Shown piece by piece: positions 49,724 to 59,292 of a stretch of DNA of 64,000 bases. Positions within the stretch are counted from its first letter, which is position 1, and each line of letters opens with the position of its first letter. The translations under genes and the position numbers were made by a program. This DNA comes from G963663315 sp965231905 (GTDB taxonomy: Bacteria; Pseudomonadota; Gammaproteobacteria; Arenicellales; Poriferihabitantaceae), in the NCBI GenBank assembly GCA_965231905.1, contig CBDDOO010000001.1:806001-870000 (forward strand), in the 5' to 3' direction. The notes under the pieces are model-generated. The model searched no databases and was not told the origin of the DNA. It saw only the letters and a program-made list of their open reading frames with translations.

Positions 49724-50655
49724 GAATTTTAGTGATAGCGGAACACGACAAGTCAGCGCTGGCGCCGGCCACGCAAAATACGATCACGGCCGCCGGTCTG
49801 ATCGGTGACGATGTGGATGTGCTGGTTGCAGGTCAGGATTGCGGCGCGGTGGCGGATGCCGTTGCCAGGACTGCGGGGGTGAGCCGGGTTCTGGTTTGCG
49901 ACAACCCGATCTATGCCCATGACATTACTGAAAATATGGCGTCCCTGATCCAGTCAATCGTTGACGGGTATTCCCACGTCATGGCTCCCGCCACGACTTT
50001 TGGCAAGGCTCTGATCCCTTATACGGCGGCGCTGTGTGATGTTCAGGCTATCTCGGATATCAGCGAAGTAGTGGATAGCGATACCTTCGTCAGGCCGATT
50101 TACGCGGGTAACGCGCTTGCCAAAGTAAGATCAACCGACCCGGTTAAAATGATTACGGTTCGGGCCACCGCGTTTGAACTGGCGGACGGGGAAAGCGGTG
50201 ACGCTGAAATTCACAGTATCGAGGCTGCCAGCGCCACCGATGGCGTCGCGTTCGTTGATCAGATGCTGAGCTCCAGCGAGCGTCCCGAGTTGACTTCCGC
50301 CAGGGTTGTCGTATCGGGAGGGCGCGGAATGAAAAATGGGGAGAATTTCGGGATGCTGGAAAAACTGGCGGATCAACTCGGCGGCGCTGTCGGCGCTTCG
50401 CGCGCGGCCGTGGACGCGGGTTTTGTGCCCAACGATTATCAAGTGGGGCAGACCGGCAAGGTAGTGGCTCCGGATTTATACATGGCGGTCGGTATTTCCG
50501 GCGCGATTCAGCACCTTGCCGGAATGAAGGATTCCAGGGTCATTGTCGCCATCAATAACGATGAAGAAGCGCCGATTTTTCAGGTTGCGGATTATGGCTG
50601 GAACCAGGACCTGTTCGATGCCGTGCCGGCGTTGCAGGCTGAACTGGAAAAGTAA
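49720..50655 (+). CDS. etfA: Electron transfer flavoprotein subunit alpha
   Basis: This is the FAD-binding partner of EtfB, 311 residues. The C-terminal FAD domain has RVVVSGGRGMKNGENFGMLEKLADQLGGAVGASRAAVDAGFVPNDYQVGQTGKVVAPDLYMAVGISGAIQHLAGM, in which the R-G and Q-V-G-Q-T-G residues contact FAD. The gene is coupled to etfB. A possible electron donor is the glutaryl-CoA dehydrogenase at 61710, and others may exist elsewhere. Confidence 0.95.
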   Translation: MRILVIAEHDKSALAPATQNTITAAGLIGDDVDVLVAGQDCGAVADAVARTAGVSRVLVCDNPIYAHDITENMASLIQSIVDGYSHVMAPATTFGKALIPYTAALCDVQAISDISEVVDSDTFVRPIYAGNALAKVRSTDPVKMITVRATAFELADGESGDAEIHSIEAASATDGVAFVDQMLSSSERPELTSARVVVSGGRGMKNGENFGMLEKLADQLGGAVGASRAAVDAGFVPNDYQVGQTGKVVAPDLYMAVGISGAIQHLAGMKDSRVIVAINNDEEAPIFQVADYGWNQDLFDAVPALQAELEK

Positions 50656-50675
50656 TCGACAAACCCGGACCTGGC

Positions 50676-51752
50676 ATGGAATACTCAACCGTGAAATTCA
50701 GGCAGCCTGCGATCAGGCAACTCCAGTCTCTGCCACAGGTTGATCTCGGTCATTACCCGACACCGATTGAATCGCTCGCGAGGTTGTCCGCCAGATTTCC
50801 AGGCTACCGGATCCGGGTAAAGCGGGATGATTGTACCGGCCTGGGGTTCGGAGGCAACAAGGTCCGGCAGGTAGAATTTTATCTCGGAGATGCCCTGTCA
50901 CGAGGTTATGACACGGTTTTGAGTACCGGAGCAATCCAGTCGAACTGTATGCGCACGATTGCGGCTGCAACCAGCAAACTGGGCATGGACTGCCATATCC
51001 AGTTGGAAAACCGGGTCAGTAACTGCACCATCGAATACCAGAACTCAGGAAATAAACTGCTTACCGACCTGTTCGGCGCCCATGTTTATTACTATCCCGA
51101 GGGAGAAGACGAGGAAGGCGCTGATCAGTCGCTCGCCGATATCGCCGATCAACTGAAAGAACAAGGCAGGAAGCCCTACATTATTCCGTTGAGAGTGGTC
51201 AAGGAGCCGAAAGGCGCTTTCGGTTATATGGTTGCAGCCGCGGAGATGCTCGATCAGTTCAGGGAACTGGACTGGAAGCCTGACCTGATTGTGGTCGGCT
51301 CTGGCAGTGGATTGACCCATGCCGGATTGTTGATGGGGCTGCGGCTTTTGGGATGTGATATACCGGTGCTCGGCGCCTGTGTCCGCAGGGATGCGCAGGC
51401 ACAATCCATCAGAATCAAAACCCATTGCGACAATCTGGCGAATATGCTGGATATTCAGCCCCTGGTCACGGACCAGGACATCTGGACCGATGACCAGGCC
51501 CTGGCGCCGGGTTATGGCCAGATAACCGGGGGGCTGACGGATACGATTCGCCTGGTCGCAACCACAGAGGGACTGTTGCTGGATCCGGTTTATTCAGGAA
51601 AAGCCATGCGCTGTATGCTGAACTTGATTGAAAACAACAATCTCGCCGATTACAGGAACCTGCTCTTCATTCATACAGGCGGTACTCCGGCGGTATTTGC
51701 CTATCGCAACGATTTACAGGATTTGCCGAATCAGGTTGTGAATAGCGCCTGA
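50676..51752 (+). CDS. PLP enzyme, D-cysteine desulfhydrase/ACC deaminase family
   Basis: This 358-residue fold-II PLP enzyme has the PLP lysine K62 in GFGGNKVRQVEF. The serine/asparagine loop STGAIQSNCMRTIAAATSKLGM is near residues 89-110, and the phosphate loop is in VVGSGSGLTHAGLLMG. The family includes D-cysteine desulfhydrase, L-cysteate sulfo-lyase and ACC deaminase; sequence alone does not pick between them. It lies 20 bp after etfA and 18 bp before the CoA-transferase gene, so they may be cotranscribed. A sulfur amino acid or sulfonate substrate is possible. Confidence 0.82.
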   Translation: MEYSTVKFRQPAIRQLQSLPQVDLGHYPTPIESLARLSARFPGYRIRVKRDDCTGLGFGGNKVRQVEFYLGDALSRGYDTVLSTGAIQSNCMRTIAAATSKLGMDCHIQLENRVSNCTIEYQNSGNKLLTDLFGAHVYYYPEGEDEEGADQSLADIADQLKEQGRKPYIIPLRVVKEPKGAFGYMVAAAEMLDQFRELDWKPDLIVVGSGSGLTHAGLLMGLRLLGCDIPVLGACVRRDAQAQSIRIKTHCDNLANMLDIQPLVTDQDIWTDDQALAPGYGQITGGLTDTIRLVATTEGLLLDPVYSGKAMRCMLNLIENNNLADYRNLLFIHTGGTPAVFAYRNDLQDLPNQVVNSA

Positions 51753-51770
51753 TCGGGAGCTGTGAAAACC

Positions 51771-52949
51771 ATGCCGCAATCCTGTCGCACCGCGCCGCTT
51801 GAAGGGGTTACCGTTGTTGATTTGACGCGGGTGCTGGCGGGTCCGTACCTGACCATGATACTGGCAGACCTCGGCGCCAACGTGATCAAGGTCGAGTTGC
51901 CCGGGTGTGGAGATGACGCGAGACAATTCGGTCCTTTTCTGGATCAGCAATCCATTTATTTCGCCTCGATCAACCGCGGCAAGAAAAGTATCGCGTTGAA
52001 TCTGAAAGATACGGATGACCGGGCGGTATTTGAAAAACTGCTTCTGGCCGGCGATGTGCTGGTTGAGAATTTTCGTGGCGGCGCCTTGCAGAAACTCGGC
52101 TATGGGTGGCAGGAATTACACAGCATTAACTCCCGATTGATTTATGCGTGTGTTTCCGGTTTCGGTCATACCGGTCCCTACAAGGATCGTCCTGCCTATG
52201 ATCTGGTTGTCCAGGGTATGGGAGGGGTGATGAGTCTGACCGGCGATAAAGACACTGCACCCAACCGGGTGGGCACTTCCGTGGGTGATATTACCGCTGG
52301 TCTGTTTGGGGTGTCCGGGGTGCTGGCCGCGCTTTATGACCGGGAAAGAACAGGTGAGGGGCAACAGGTGGATGTGGCCATGCTGGACTGCCAGGTCGCC
52401 ATATTAGAAAATTCCATCGCGCGATATTTTGCAGAAGATAAAATACCGGAACCGATTGGAATGAGGCACCCGTCCATCACGCCTTTTGCCGGATTCCGGG
52501 CAAAAGGGGAGGAGTACATTATAATTGCGGTCGGCAATGACACCATGTTCAGGAAATTTTGCGAAGTGATTGGACGCGAGGACCTGCTGCAGGACAGTCG
52601 CTTCAGATCGAACAATCTGCGAACCGAAAATTATCAGCCGCTCCATGATGAAATCGAGCGCAGCCTGGTGGGTAAATCGGTCTCTGAATGGTTGACGGTT
52701 TTGCAGGAAGGCGGGATTCCGTGCGGCCCGATCAACAATATCGAACAGGTTGTGAACGATCCCCATATACGGCACCGAAACATGATCATATCGGTTGCGG
52801 CCGACCCTGGAGCCGACGCCAAACGGAACATTCAGATGCCAGGCAACCCGATCAAATTCTCAGGGTACGATGATCCCGAAACCCGGCGCAGGGCGCCCAG
52901 GCTGGATGAGCACCGTCAGCAGATACTGGAATTCCTGCAAGAGGAATGA
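51771..52949 (+). CDS. CaiB/BaiF (Frc) family CoA-transferase
   Basis: This 392-residue class III CoA-transferase moves CoA between carboxylic acids. It has the typical start LEGVTVVDLTRVLAGPYLTMILADLGANVIKVE. The catalytic aspartate is D144 in RPAYDLVVQGMGG. The ATG at 51771, with GGAG upstream, is preferred over a GTG nine bases earlier. Succinyl-CoA:glutarate CoA-transferases of this family pair with glutaryl-CoA dehydrogenase, which is encoded at 61710; the match is inference. It is convergent with the AruI-like gene, with no gap between the stop codons. Confidence 0.88.
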   Translation: MPQSCRTAPLEGVTVVDLTRVLAGPYLTMILADLGANVIKVELPGCGDDARQFGPFLDQQSIYFASINRGKKSIALNLKDTDDRAVFEKLLLAGDVLVENFRGGALQKLGYGWQELHSINSRLIYACVSGFGHTGPYKDRPAYDLVVQGMGGVMSLTGDKDTAPNRVGTSVGDITAGLFGVSGVLAALYDRERTGEGQQVDVAMLDCQVAILENSIARYFAEDKIPEPIGMRHPSITPFAGFRAKGEEYIIIAVGNDTMFRKFCEVIGREDLLQDSRFRSNNLRTENYQPLHDEIERSLVGKSVSEWLTVLQEGGIPCGPINNIEQVVNDPHIRHRNMIISVAADPGADAKRNIQMPGNPIKFSGYDDPETRRRAPRLDEHRQQILEFLQEE

Positions 52950-54563
52950 TCAGGTTCGGGTATTCTTTTCGACCGGGTTTTTCGCGTTGAACTCAAGCAG
53001 TACCGGGCCGGGCCGGGAGAATGCGCGCTCAAGCTCCGCTCCAAGCGATGACAGTCCGGGCGCCTCCCTTGCATCCCAGTGGCAGGCTTTCGCCATCGCG
53101 ATAAAATCGGGATTTTTCTGAAATACCCCGATTCGCCTGATATTCGCATTATCCATATCATCGCAGATTTGCTGGAGCGCATCGTTGTTCCAAAGCAGTA
53201 CGACCAGATTGAGATTCAGTTCCGAAGCCAGGGTCATTTCCTGCATGGTATACTGTAGTCCGGCGTCTCCGACAAGCGCCAGGGCCGGGTTGCCCGGATT
53301 CGCCAGTACGACGCCGATCGCTGCCGGTAGCGCGTAGCCGAGTGTCCCGTACCCTGTAGGATGCAGCCACTGACGCGGACGTGACATGGTCAGATAATCG
53401 ACCGCTGTATATGCAATCTGTGTCATATCGCTGACAATGGTGGCCTGCTCCGGGATGTGATCAATCATTTCCGTCAGCGCCTGCATGTGAATTTTTTCCT
53501 GGTCGGTCATGTCGGACTGGCGCTCTGAGCGGGCAGACTGGCAAACAGCATGGGTCTGTTGTACGCGCTCAGGCGCGGGGTCGGACAAGGCCCGCGATAT
53601 CCGCTGCGAAAAGTCGATACAGTCGGCTTTGATGGTGAGGGCCGACGGTCCGCGATGTTCGAGGGCATGCGGACAAAGATTGACCCATATCTGATTTTCA
53701 GGCAATTGCAGGTGATCGTTCCAATGATCCGTTTGCGCGAATCCGGTTCCCAGAAACAGGGCCAGGTCCGCGTTTTCCAGTATCTCCTGGACACGGGGCG
53801 CGCGTAACTGGGCGCCTGTGGTCAATGGATGTCCGGGAGCCAGGATTCCTCTCCCGGCGACCGTTGTCAACACCGGGCAGTATACTTTTTCCGCCAGTTG
53901 AAGAATCGCTTCCGCCCCGTTTGCGCAGCCTCCCCCGGCGACAATGACCGGATTATCGGCGCTTTCAATCAGCGTTGCGGCCTGTGCCAACTCCCGACCG
54001 GAGCAGACTGCCGGTTTGCCAATGTTCCTCGCTTTAAAACCGGATTTGATCACTCGGGGAATGATCGATAACGGTATATTGATGTGAACCGGGCGCGGAC
54101 GTTCGCACGAAAATATCTCAAATGCACGGGCAATCATGTCTGGAATCTGATCCGGGTCCGTGACGGTATAACTGTGGGCCGTCAGTGGCGCTGTGACGGC
54201 TGCCTGACTCGTGATTTCGTGTAGTCGTCCCCGATTCACCTCTTCCGGGTCCGGGTCGTTGACGGGAGAAATGACCAGCAAGGGCACGGAATCCATGTAG
54301 GCTTCGCCCAGGGGCGTACAGATATTGGTCACTCCAGGGCCGGTGATCACAAAACAGACCCCGGGTTTTCCACTTGCCCGGGCATAACCATCCGCCATGA
54401 ATCCGCCTCCCTGTTCATGTCGGGGGGAGATGTGCCGGATTTTACTGGTACCCAACCCGCGGTAAAGCTCAATGCTGTGGGTTCCGGGAATGCCAAAAAC
54501 AAGATCAACCTGATACTGCTCAAGCAGATCGACCAGAGCCTGGCCGACAGTGAGACCGCTCAT
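52950..54563 (-). CDS. ThDP-dependent decarboxylase, AruI-like
   Basis: This 537-residue enzyme is of the acetolactate synthase superfamily. The catalytic glutamate is E50 in SPRHEQGGGFMADGYAR. The ThDP motif runs VGDAGLQYTMQEMTLASELNLNLVVLLWNN. The opening GQALVDLLEQYQVDLVFGIPGTHSIELYRGL resembles 5-guanidino-2-oxopentanoate decarboxylase (AruI) of the arginine transaminase pathway; benzoylformate or sulfopyruvate-type decarboxylases are other options. The ATG at 54563 has a GGGA ribosome site, and a longer frame to 54617 is unlikely. It sits among genes for amine and amino-acid use, which fits. Confidence 0.82.
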   Translation of the reverse strand: MSGLTVGQALVDLLEQYQVDLVFGIPGTHSIELYRGLGTSKIRHISPRHEQGGGFMADGYARASGKPGVCFVITGPGVTNICTPLGEAYMDSVPLLVISPVNDPDPEEVNRGRLHEITSQAAVTAPLTAHSYTVTDPDQIPDMIARAFEIFSCERPRPVHINIPLSIIPRVIKSGFKARNIGKPAVCSGRELAQAATLIESADNPVIVAGGGCANGAEAILQLAEKVYCPVLTTVAGRGILAPGHPLTTGAQLRAPRVQEILENADLALFLGTGFAQTDHWNDHLQLPENQIWVNLCPHALEHRGPSALTIKADCIDFSQRISRALSDPAPERVQQTHAVCQSARSERQSDMTDQEKIHMQALTEMIDHIPEQATIVSDMTQIAYTAVDYLTMSRPRQWLHPTGYGTLGYALPAAIGVVLANPGNPALALVGDAGLQYTMQEMTLASELNLNLVVLLWNNDALQQICDDMDNANIRRIGVFQKNPDFIAMAKACHWDAREAPGLSSLGAELERAFSRPGPVLLEFNAKNPVEKNTRT

Positions 54564-54597
54564 TTTCCCGGTTTCCGAAAGGGAATGACGGGACATT

Positions 54598-55017
54598 CTA
54601 CTCGAGCGAGGCGCCACCCCACAGATGAGTATAGGATTCGCAGTGGATCAGCATCGAACGGTACTCATCCAGATTGACATCGGCGGGCAGGGCGTACTCC
54701 TGGTGGCCCTTGTTCGATTCCAGCGCCGAAATTTTGATCGAGGAGGGCTCGACATCATCGTCCTCAATGTCTGCAATGGACATCCTTGACAGGTAGACTT
54801 TCAGATCCGGGCCTTTTTTCGTTTTGAAGTCCTCATTGAATACGATAAACCGGGTATTGTCGCGGCTTACGATTTCCCACTCTCCCGCGATGCGGTAACT
54901 TTTCTTGATCCAGTCTCCCGGACCGCGCAGCGTTTCATCGGCGAACCCGGAAAAAGAGGTCGAGACCAGAGCCAGCGCGCAGACTGACCGGAGTAATGTG
55001 GTAATTGTATTTTTCAT
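54598..55017 (-). CDS. DM13-domain exported protein
   Basis: This 139-residue protein has a signal peptide (MKNTITTLLRSVCALALVSTSFSGFA). The rest is one DM13 (electron-transfer DM13) domain with DFKTKKGPDLKVYLS and QEYALPADVNLDEYRSMLIHCESYTHLWGGASL; the cysteine near the end is the conserved one of the family. DM13 is predicted to take part in redox reactions outside the cytoplasm, but no function is proven. It is divergent from the MmgE/PrpD gene. Confidence 0.85.
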   Translation of the reverse strand: MKNTITTLLRSVCALALVSTSFSGFADETLRGPGDWIKKSYRIAGEWEIVSRDNTRFIVFNEDFKTKKGPDLKVYLSRMSIADIEDDDVEPSSIKISALESNKGHQEYALPADVNLDEYRSMLIHCESYTHLWGGASLE

Positions 55018-55073
55018 GGGCCTGGTTTTCCTGACTGTTGTGAGTTATCTGGCTATTGTATAGTATAACCATA

Positions 55074-56432
55074 ATGTCTACACCGTCCCGACAGATTGCC
55101 AATTTCGCGGCAACGCTGGATTTTGAGGATATACCGGGTCCGACGCTGGAGCGAGCCAAATGGCTGTTTCTTGACTGGTATGGATCGGCAGTGGCTGGCT
55201 CAACCTCACACAGTACCGCTGTCCTTCTCAAATTTGCAAAAGAGATGGGCCCCGGGAGCGGACCTTGCCAGATCATGGGCCACCCGGATACGACTTCATC
55301 CTGGTTCGCGGCCTTGATCAATGGCGCCTCATCTCATGTTGTGGAGCAGGATGATCTGCATAACTCTTCCATACTGCATCCCGGCGCCGTGGTGTTTCCC
55401 CCGATATTTGCCCTGGCTCAATCAAACCCGGAGATTTCAGGCCGGGATTTTCTGACTGCCGCGGTAGCGGGCTATGAGTGTGGTATCCGGACAGGTGAGT
55501 TTCTCGGACGTTCCCACTACAGGATTTTCCATACGACAGCGACGGCCGGCGCCATCGCCGCGGCGATGGCGGCCGGTAGATTGCTGAACCTGGATCGTGA
55601 AAAAATGCTGCATGCACTGGGTTCCGCAGGCACCCAGGCCGGTGGGTTGTGGGAGTTTTTGCGAAATGCCGCCGATTCCAAACAACTGCATACGGCCAAG
55701 GCTTCCGCCGACGGGTTGTTGGCGGCCTGTTCGGCCAGAGACGGAATGACTGCGGCGAGGCAGATTCTGGAAGGGCAGCAGGGGATGGCGGCGGGGATGG
55801 GTGGGGAAGGCGATGTTGCAAAGCTGACAGACCGACTGGGTACCAGGTGGGCGCTGTCGGAAACATCATTCAAATACCATGCGTCCTGCCGGCATACCCA
55901 TCCTGCCGCAGATGCGCTGCTTGAGGTCTGTATTGAACACGATATCCGTCACCAGGAAATTGAATCAATCCGGGTTTTTGTATATCAGGCTGCACAGGAT
56001 GTGCTGGGCCAGGTGGATGTGCCGGACAGTATCCATCAATCGAAATTTTCGATGGGTTTCGTGCTGGCGCTGATTGCCAGATACCGTTCCGCCAGTGTAT
56101 CGGATTTCTCGGTTGAAGCGCTGGCTGATCCGGTCAATTCGGAACTGCGGGAAAAGGTCAGCATGATTGTAGATGAAGGGATCGATAGCGCCTACCCTGA
56201 CAAATGGGGTTCCCGGGTGGAAGTGAAAATGAAATCTGGAGCGCTGTTTAGCGCCTTTACAGACTGTCCCAGGGGGGACCCGGAGAATATGCTGAGTCAA
56301 CAGGAACTGGAACAGAAAGTACTGCGCCTGGCCGAATTCAGCGGTGGGGCGGATGCAGACTCAATCAGAAGAGTCATCGCCAAAACATGGAATCTTTCTG
56401 CCCTGGAATCATTTGCCGACGAATTTCATTGA
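55074..56432 (+). CDS. MmgE/PrpD family protein
   Basis: This 452-residue protein of the 2-methylcitrate dehydratase/IDS-epimerase superfamily has RAKWLFLDWYGSAVAGS near the start, NGASSHVVEQDDLHNSSILHPGAVVFP and KYHASCRHTHPAADALLEV. The substrates of the wider family are hydroxy acids such as methylcitrate, cis-aconitate and iminodisuccinate. No prpB or prpC is nearby, so a role in propionate use is doubtful. The ATG at 55074 is preferred over a TTG six codons earlier. Confidence 0.88.
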   Translation: MSTPSRQIANFAATLDFEDIPGPTLERAKWLFLDWYGSAVAGSTSHSTAVLLKFAKEMGPGSGPCQIMGHPDTTSSWFAALINGASSHVVEQDDLHNSSILHPGAVVFPPIFALAQSNPEISGRDFLTAAVAGYECGIRTGEFLGRSHYRIFHTTATAGAIAAAMAAGRLLNLDREKMLHALGSAGTQAGGLWEFLRNAADSKQLHTAKASADGLLAACSARDGMTAARQILEGQQGMAAGMGGEGDVAKLTDRLGTRWALSETSFKYHASCRHTHPAADALLEVCIEHDIRHQEIESIRVFVYQAAQDVLGQVDVPDSIHQSKFSMGFVLALIARYRSASVSDFSVEALADPVNSELREKVSMIVDEGIDSAYPDKWGSRVEVKMKSGALFSAFTDCPRGDPENMLSQQELEQKVLRLAEFSGGADADSIRRVIAKTWNLSALESFADEFH

Positions 56433-56492
56433 TGCCGGACCGGTGTCAACGCCGGACCGGTTTCCCCGATCAGAGACAGACGCGCCGATGCG

Positions 56493-57803
56493 TCATCCGG
56501 TCTTTCTGCTGTCGCGCCAGCGATAATAAAAAATCGAAGGAGCGAGAAACCAGGGTTTTCGCCGATAATATGGGCGGCTGGGGAATGTCAGGCGGTCGAT
56601 AGCGGTTTTCCCTTCCGGGTCGCCAACCGCTTTCAGCCCGGCCTTCATGCCAAAATAACTGGCCAGGGAAATGCCGGCGCCACAATAGCCCATGCTGTAG
56701 TGAATGCCGTTTCGGGCGCCGATATGGGGCATCTCGTCAAACGTGTATCCGACGAACCCCATCCATGAGTGACTGATTTTCACGGATTCCAGTTCAGGAA
56801 AACGCTGCAGCATCAATTTTCGCAACTTCGGTGCGCTGGCTTTTGGGTTGGTTTCGGCTATCGAAACACGTCCGCCAAACAAAATGCGTTGATGTTGCGG
56901 ACAGAGTCGGTAGTAGACGACGACTTTCAGGGTATCGGTAATGACCCTGGCTTTCGGGATCAGTTTTTCCGGCAAACCGTCCGCAAGGGGTTCGGTTGCA
57001 ATGATATAAGAGCCGATCGGTATGATCCTGCGTCTCTGCCAGGGCGTAAGTCCGGTGGTATAACCGCTGGTGGCGACGATTACCTGCTTGGCCAGAATCG
57101 TGCCCCTGGATGTTCTGATTCTGTGTCCATCCCGGTCGGATGAAATATGGTTCGCTTTACAATGACTGATGATTTGGGCGCCGCGCGCCCTGGCGCTGTC
57201 AAGCAGTCCCTGGTGGTATCGGCCCGGGTCTATGGAGGCATGGTGAGGATGGATGACTCCGCCATGATAATAATCGGACCCGATTTCGCTGGCTTGCTGG
57301 TCGCGCTCTACAATCCAGGCATCATGGTTCAGTTGTTTGGGTGTGCTCTCAATTTTTTTGCGGAGCAAGTCCAGCGCGGCAGGTGAGTGAGCGCCGTAAA
57401 AGCGCCCCGTCCGGTGAAAGTCGCAGTCAATCCCGTTTTCATTCACTGCCGATTCCACCCAGTCCAGGGCATGGTTGCCCTCGGTCAGAATGGCAAGGGC
57501 GGCATCTGCTCCATATTTACTTTCCAGTTGAGAGAAATGGGGTTTGATGCTGGGGCTGACCTGCCCCCCGTTTCTGGAGCTGCAACCCCAGCCCGCGTCC
57601 TCGGCGTCAATCACCACCGTGTGCCGGTCCCGTTTTGTGGTTTCAATCGCAGCGGACAATCCGGTATAACCGGAGCCGATAATCAGTACGTCGGCGCGAT
57701 CGGGTAATCCGGTTTCATCCGGGTCAGGCCGCGGCGCGCGCTCCCACCAATACGGTGTAGACTTGAAATCCGGAGTGAATAGATCAGTTGTCTCTCCTGC
57801 CAT
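56493..57803 (-). CDS. FAD-dependent amine oxidoreductase (PuuB/OrdL-like)
   Basis: This 436-residue DAO-family enzyme has the FAD motif VLIIGSGYTGLSAAIETTKRDRHTVVIDAEDAGWGCSSRNGGQVSPSIKP starting near residue 39, where CSSRNGGQ is typical of gamma-glutamylputrescine oxidase relatives. The C-terminal GFVGYTFDEMPHIGARNGIHYSMGYCGAGISLASYFG completes the FAD site. It may oxidise a primary or secondary amine. It is divergent from a class III aminotransferase gene, and the pair suggests polyamine or related amine use. Confidence 0.88.
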   Translation of the reverse strand: MAGETTDLFTPDFKSTPYWWERAPRPDPDETGLPDRADVLIIGSGYTGLSAAIETTKRDRHTVVIDAEDAGWGCSSRNGGQVSPSIKPHFSQLESKYGADAALAILTEGNHALDWVESAVNENGIDCDFHRTGRFYGAHSPAALDLLRKKIESTPKQLNHDAWIVERDQQASEIGSDYYHGGVIHPHHASIDPGRYHQGLLDSARARGAQIISHCKANHISSDRDGHRIRTSRGTILAKQVIVATSGYTTGLTPWQRRRIIPIGSYIIATEPLADGLPEKLIPKARVITDTLKVVVYYRLCPQHQRILFGGRVSIAETNPKASAPKLRKLMLQRFPELESVKISHSWMGFVGYTFDEMPHIGARNGIHYSMGYCGAGISLASYFGMKAGLKAVGDPEGKTAIDRLTFPSRPYYRRKPWFLAPSIFYYRWRDSRKTG

Positions 57804-57922
57804 GGGTGGATGGTATAATCAAACAGGCCGCTCCGCAAGATGCTGCGCTGTACGTGTAGAATCAAGCCAAAACCGGGTAATATCGACCCGTGGCATAACA
57901 CTCATATTGAGGAAAACAACAC

Positions 57923-59275
57923 ATGAATGCCCCGCTCACCAATGCAGCCTTACTGGCGAAAGATCATCAACACATGATCCATCCTCTGCACCACACCCCA
58001 GGTCATGCAGACGGCAGGGTCTGGGCCAGGGGAGAAGGTTCGTTTCTTTATGACTCCGACGGTAAAAAATACATTGATGGTCTGTCCTGTTTATGGAATG
58101 TGAGCGCCGGCCATAGTCGTCAGGAGTTGGCTGAGGCGGCCTATAAGCAAATGAGTGAACTGGCATTTTCCTCAAGTTATACGGGCGGCTCCAACAGACC
58201 TGCCATTGAACTTGCCGAACGACTGTCCACCATGGTTTATTCAAATTTACATCATTTTTATTTTACCTCTGGTGGAGGGGAGTCTACAGACAGCAACATT
58301 AAACTGGCCCGGTTTTACTGGAAAGCGAAAGGACAACCGGAAAAAACCAGGGTAATCAGTCGTGACTGGAGTTATCACGGGACTACTTTCGCGGCCATGT
58401 GCGCGACCGGCATCAAATCTTATTGGCCCATGTTCGAGCCAGGAATCCCCGGATTCAGCCACATCCCTTCGCCGGATCCGTACCATTATCCGGTTCCCGA
58501 GGATGGTTCCTCCCAGGGTATTGCGGCAGCCAATGAACTCGAAAAGGAGATTCTCAGACAGGGTCCGGAAACAGTGGCAATGTTTATTGCCGAACCTGTC
58601 CAGGGAGCTGGCGGAGTCATTTTGCCGCAGCCGGATTATTTCAAGCGGATTCGCGAAATATGCGATCAATATGATGTTCTTCTGGTCTCTGACGAAGTCA
58701 TTACAGGATTCGGCAGAACCGGGAAAATGTTCGGATTACAGCGCTACGGGGTTGAACCTGATCTGGTGCAATTTGCAAAATCGATTACCTCAGGAGCAAT
58801 CCCCCTGGGCGGAATTGGTATGACCGATGAAATTGCGGAAACCATTACTTCCAGCAAGTCCCCGTGGATGCACGCCTATACCTATAGCGGCCATCCTGTC
58901 TCCTGTGCGGTGGGTCTGGCCACTCTGGATATTATCGAGAATGAAGACCTTCCGGGGCAGGCGGCCACCAAAGGCGAAGCCATGCTGAAAAACCTCCATG
59001 AGGCCCTCGACGACCATCCCCATGTTGGCAATGTCCGTGGTCAGGGCATGATGCACGGCATCGAAATCGTCAAGGACAAGCAGACCAAAGAATGGTTTGA
59101 CGCGGATTTCGGTCTCGGCGCCAAGCTGACCAAAGCGTTATTGGATCGTGGCCTGTACACTCGGGTGCGTAGCGAAATCATTTGCAATGCGCCGCCGTTG
59201 ATTACCGATGAGTCCGTCCTGGATCAGATGGTGGATATTTATCGGGACGCGATTGTGGAAGTCTTGGGGAATTAG
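57923..59275 (+). CDS. Class III aminotransferase (omega-amino acid/amine type)
   Basis: This 450-residue PLP enzyme has SGGGESTDSNIKLARFYWKAKGQPEKTRVISRDWSYHGTT, the aspartate in LLVSDEVITGFGRTGKMFG and the PLP lysine K286 in VQFAKSITSGAIPLGGIGM. It is close to putrescine-, beta-alanine- and taurine-pyruvate aminotransferases; the exact amine is not clear. A TGAGGAAAAC ribosome site precedes the ATG. Together with the PuuB-like oxidase and the AruI-like decarboxylase it forms the core of the amine block. Confidence 0.9.
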   Translation: MNAPLTNAALLAKDHQHMIHPLHHTPGHADGRVWARGEGSFLYDSDGKKYIDGLSCLWNVSAGHSRQELAEAAYKQMSELAFSSSYTGGSNRPAIELAERLSTMVYSNLHHFYFTSGGGESTDSNIKLARFYWKAKGQPEKTRVISRDWSYHGTTFAAMCATGIKSYWPMFEPGIPGFSHIPSPDPYHYPVPEDGSSQGIAAANELEKEILRQGPETVAMFIAEPVQGAGGVILPQPDYFKRIREICDQYDVLLVSDEVITGFGRTGKMFGLQRYGVEPDLVQFAKSITSGAIPLGGIGMTDEIAETITSSKSPWMHAYTYSGHPVSCAVGLATLDIIENEDLPGQAATKGEAMLKNLHEALDDHPHVGNVRGQGMMHGIEIVKDKQTKEWFDADFGLGAKLTKALLDRGLYTRVRSEIICNAPPLITDESVLDQMVDIYRDAIVEVLGN

Positions 59276-59292
59276 CGCGACGCTCTGGGAAA

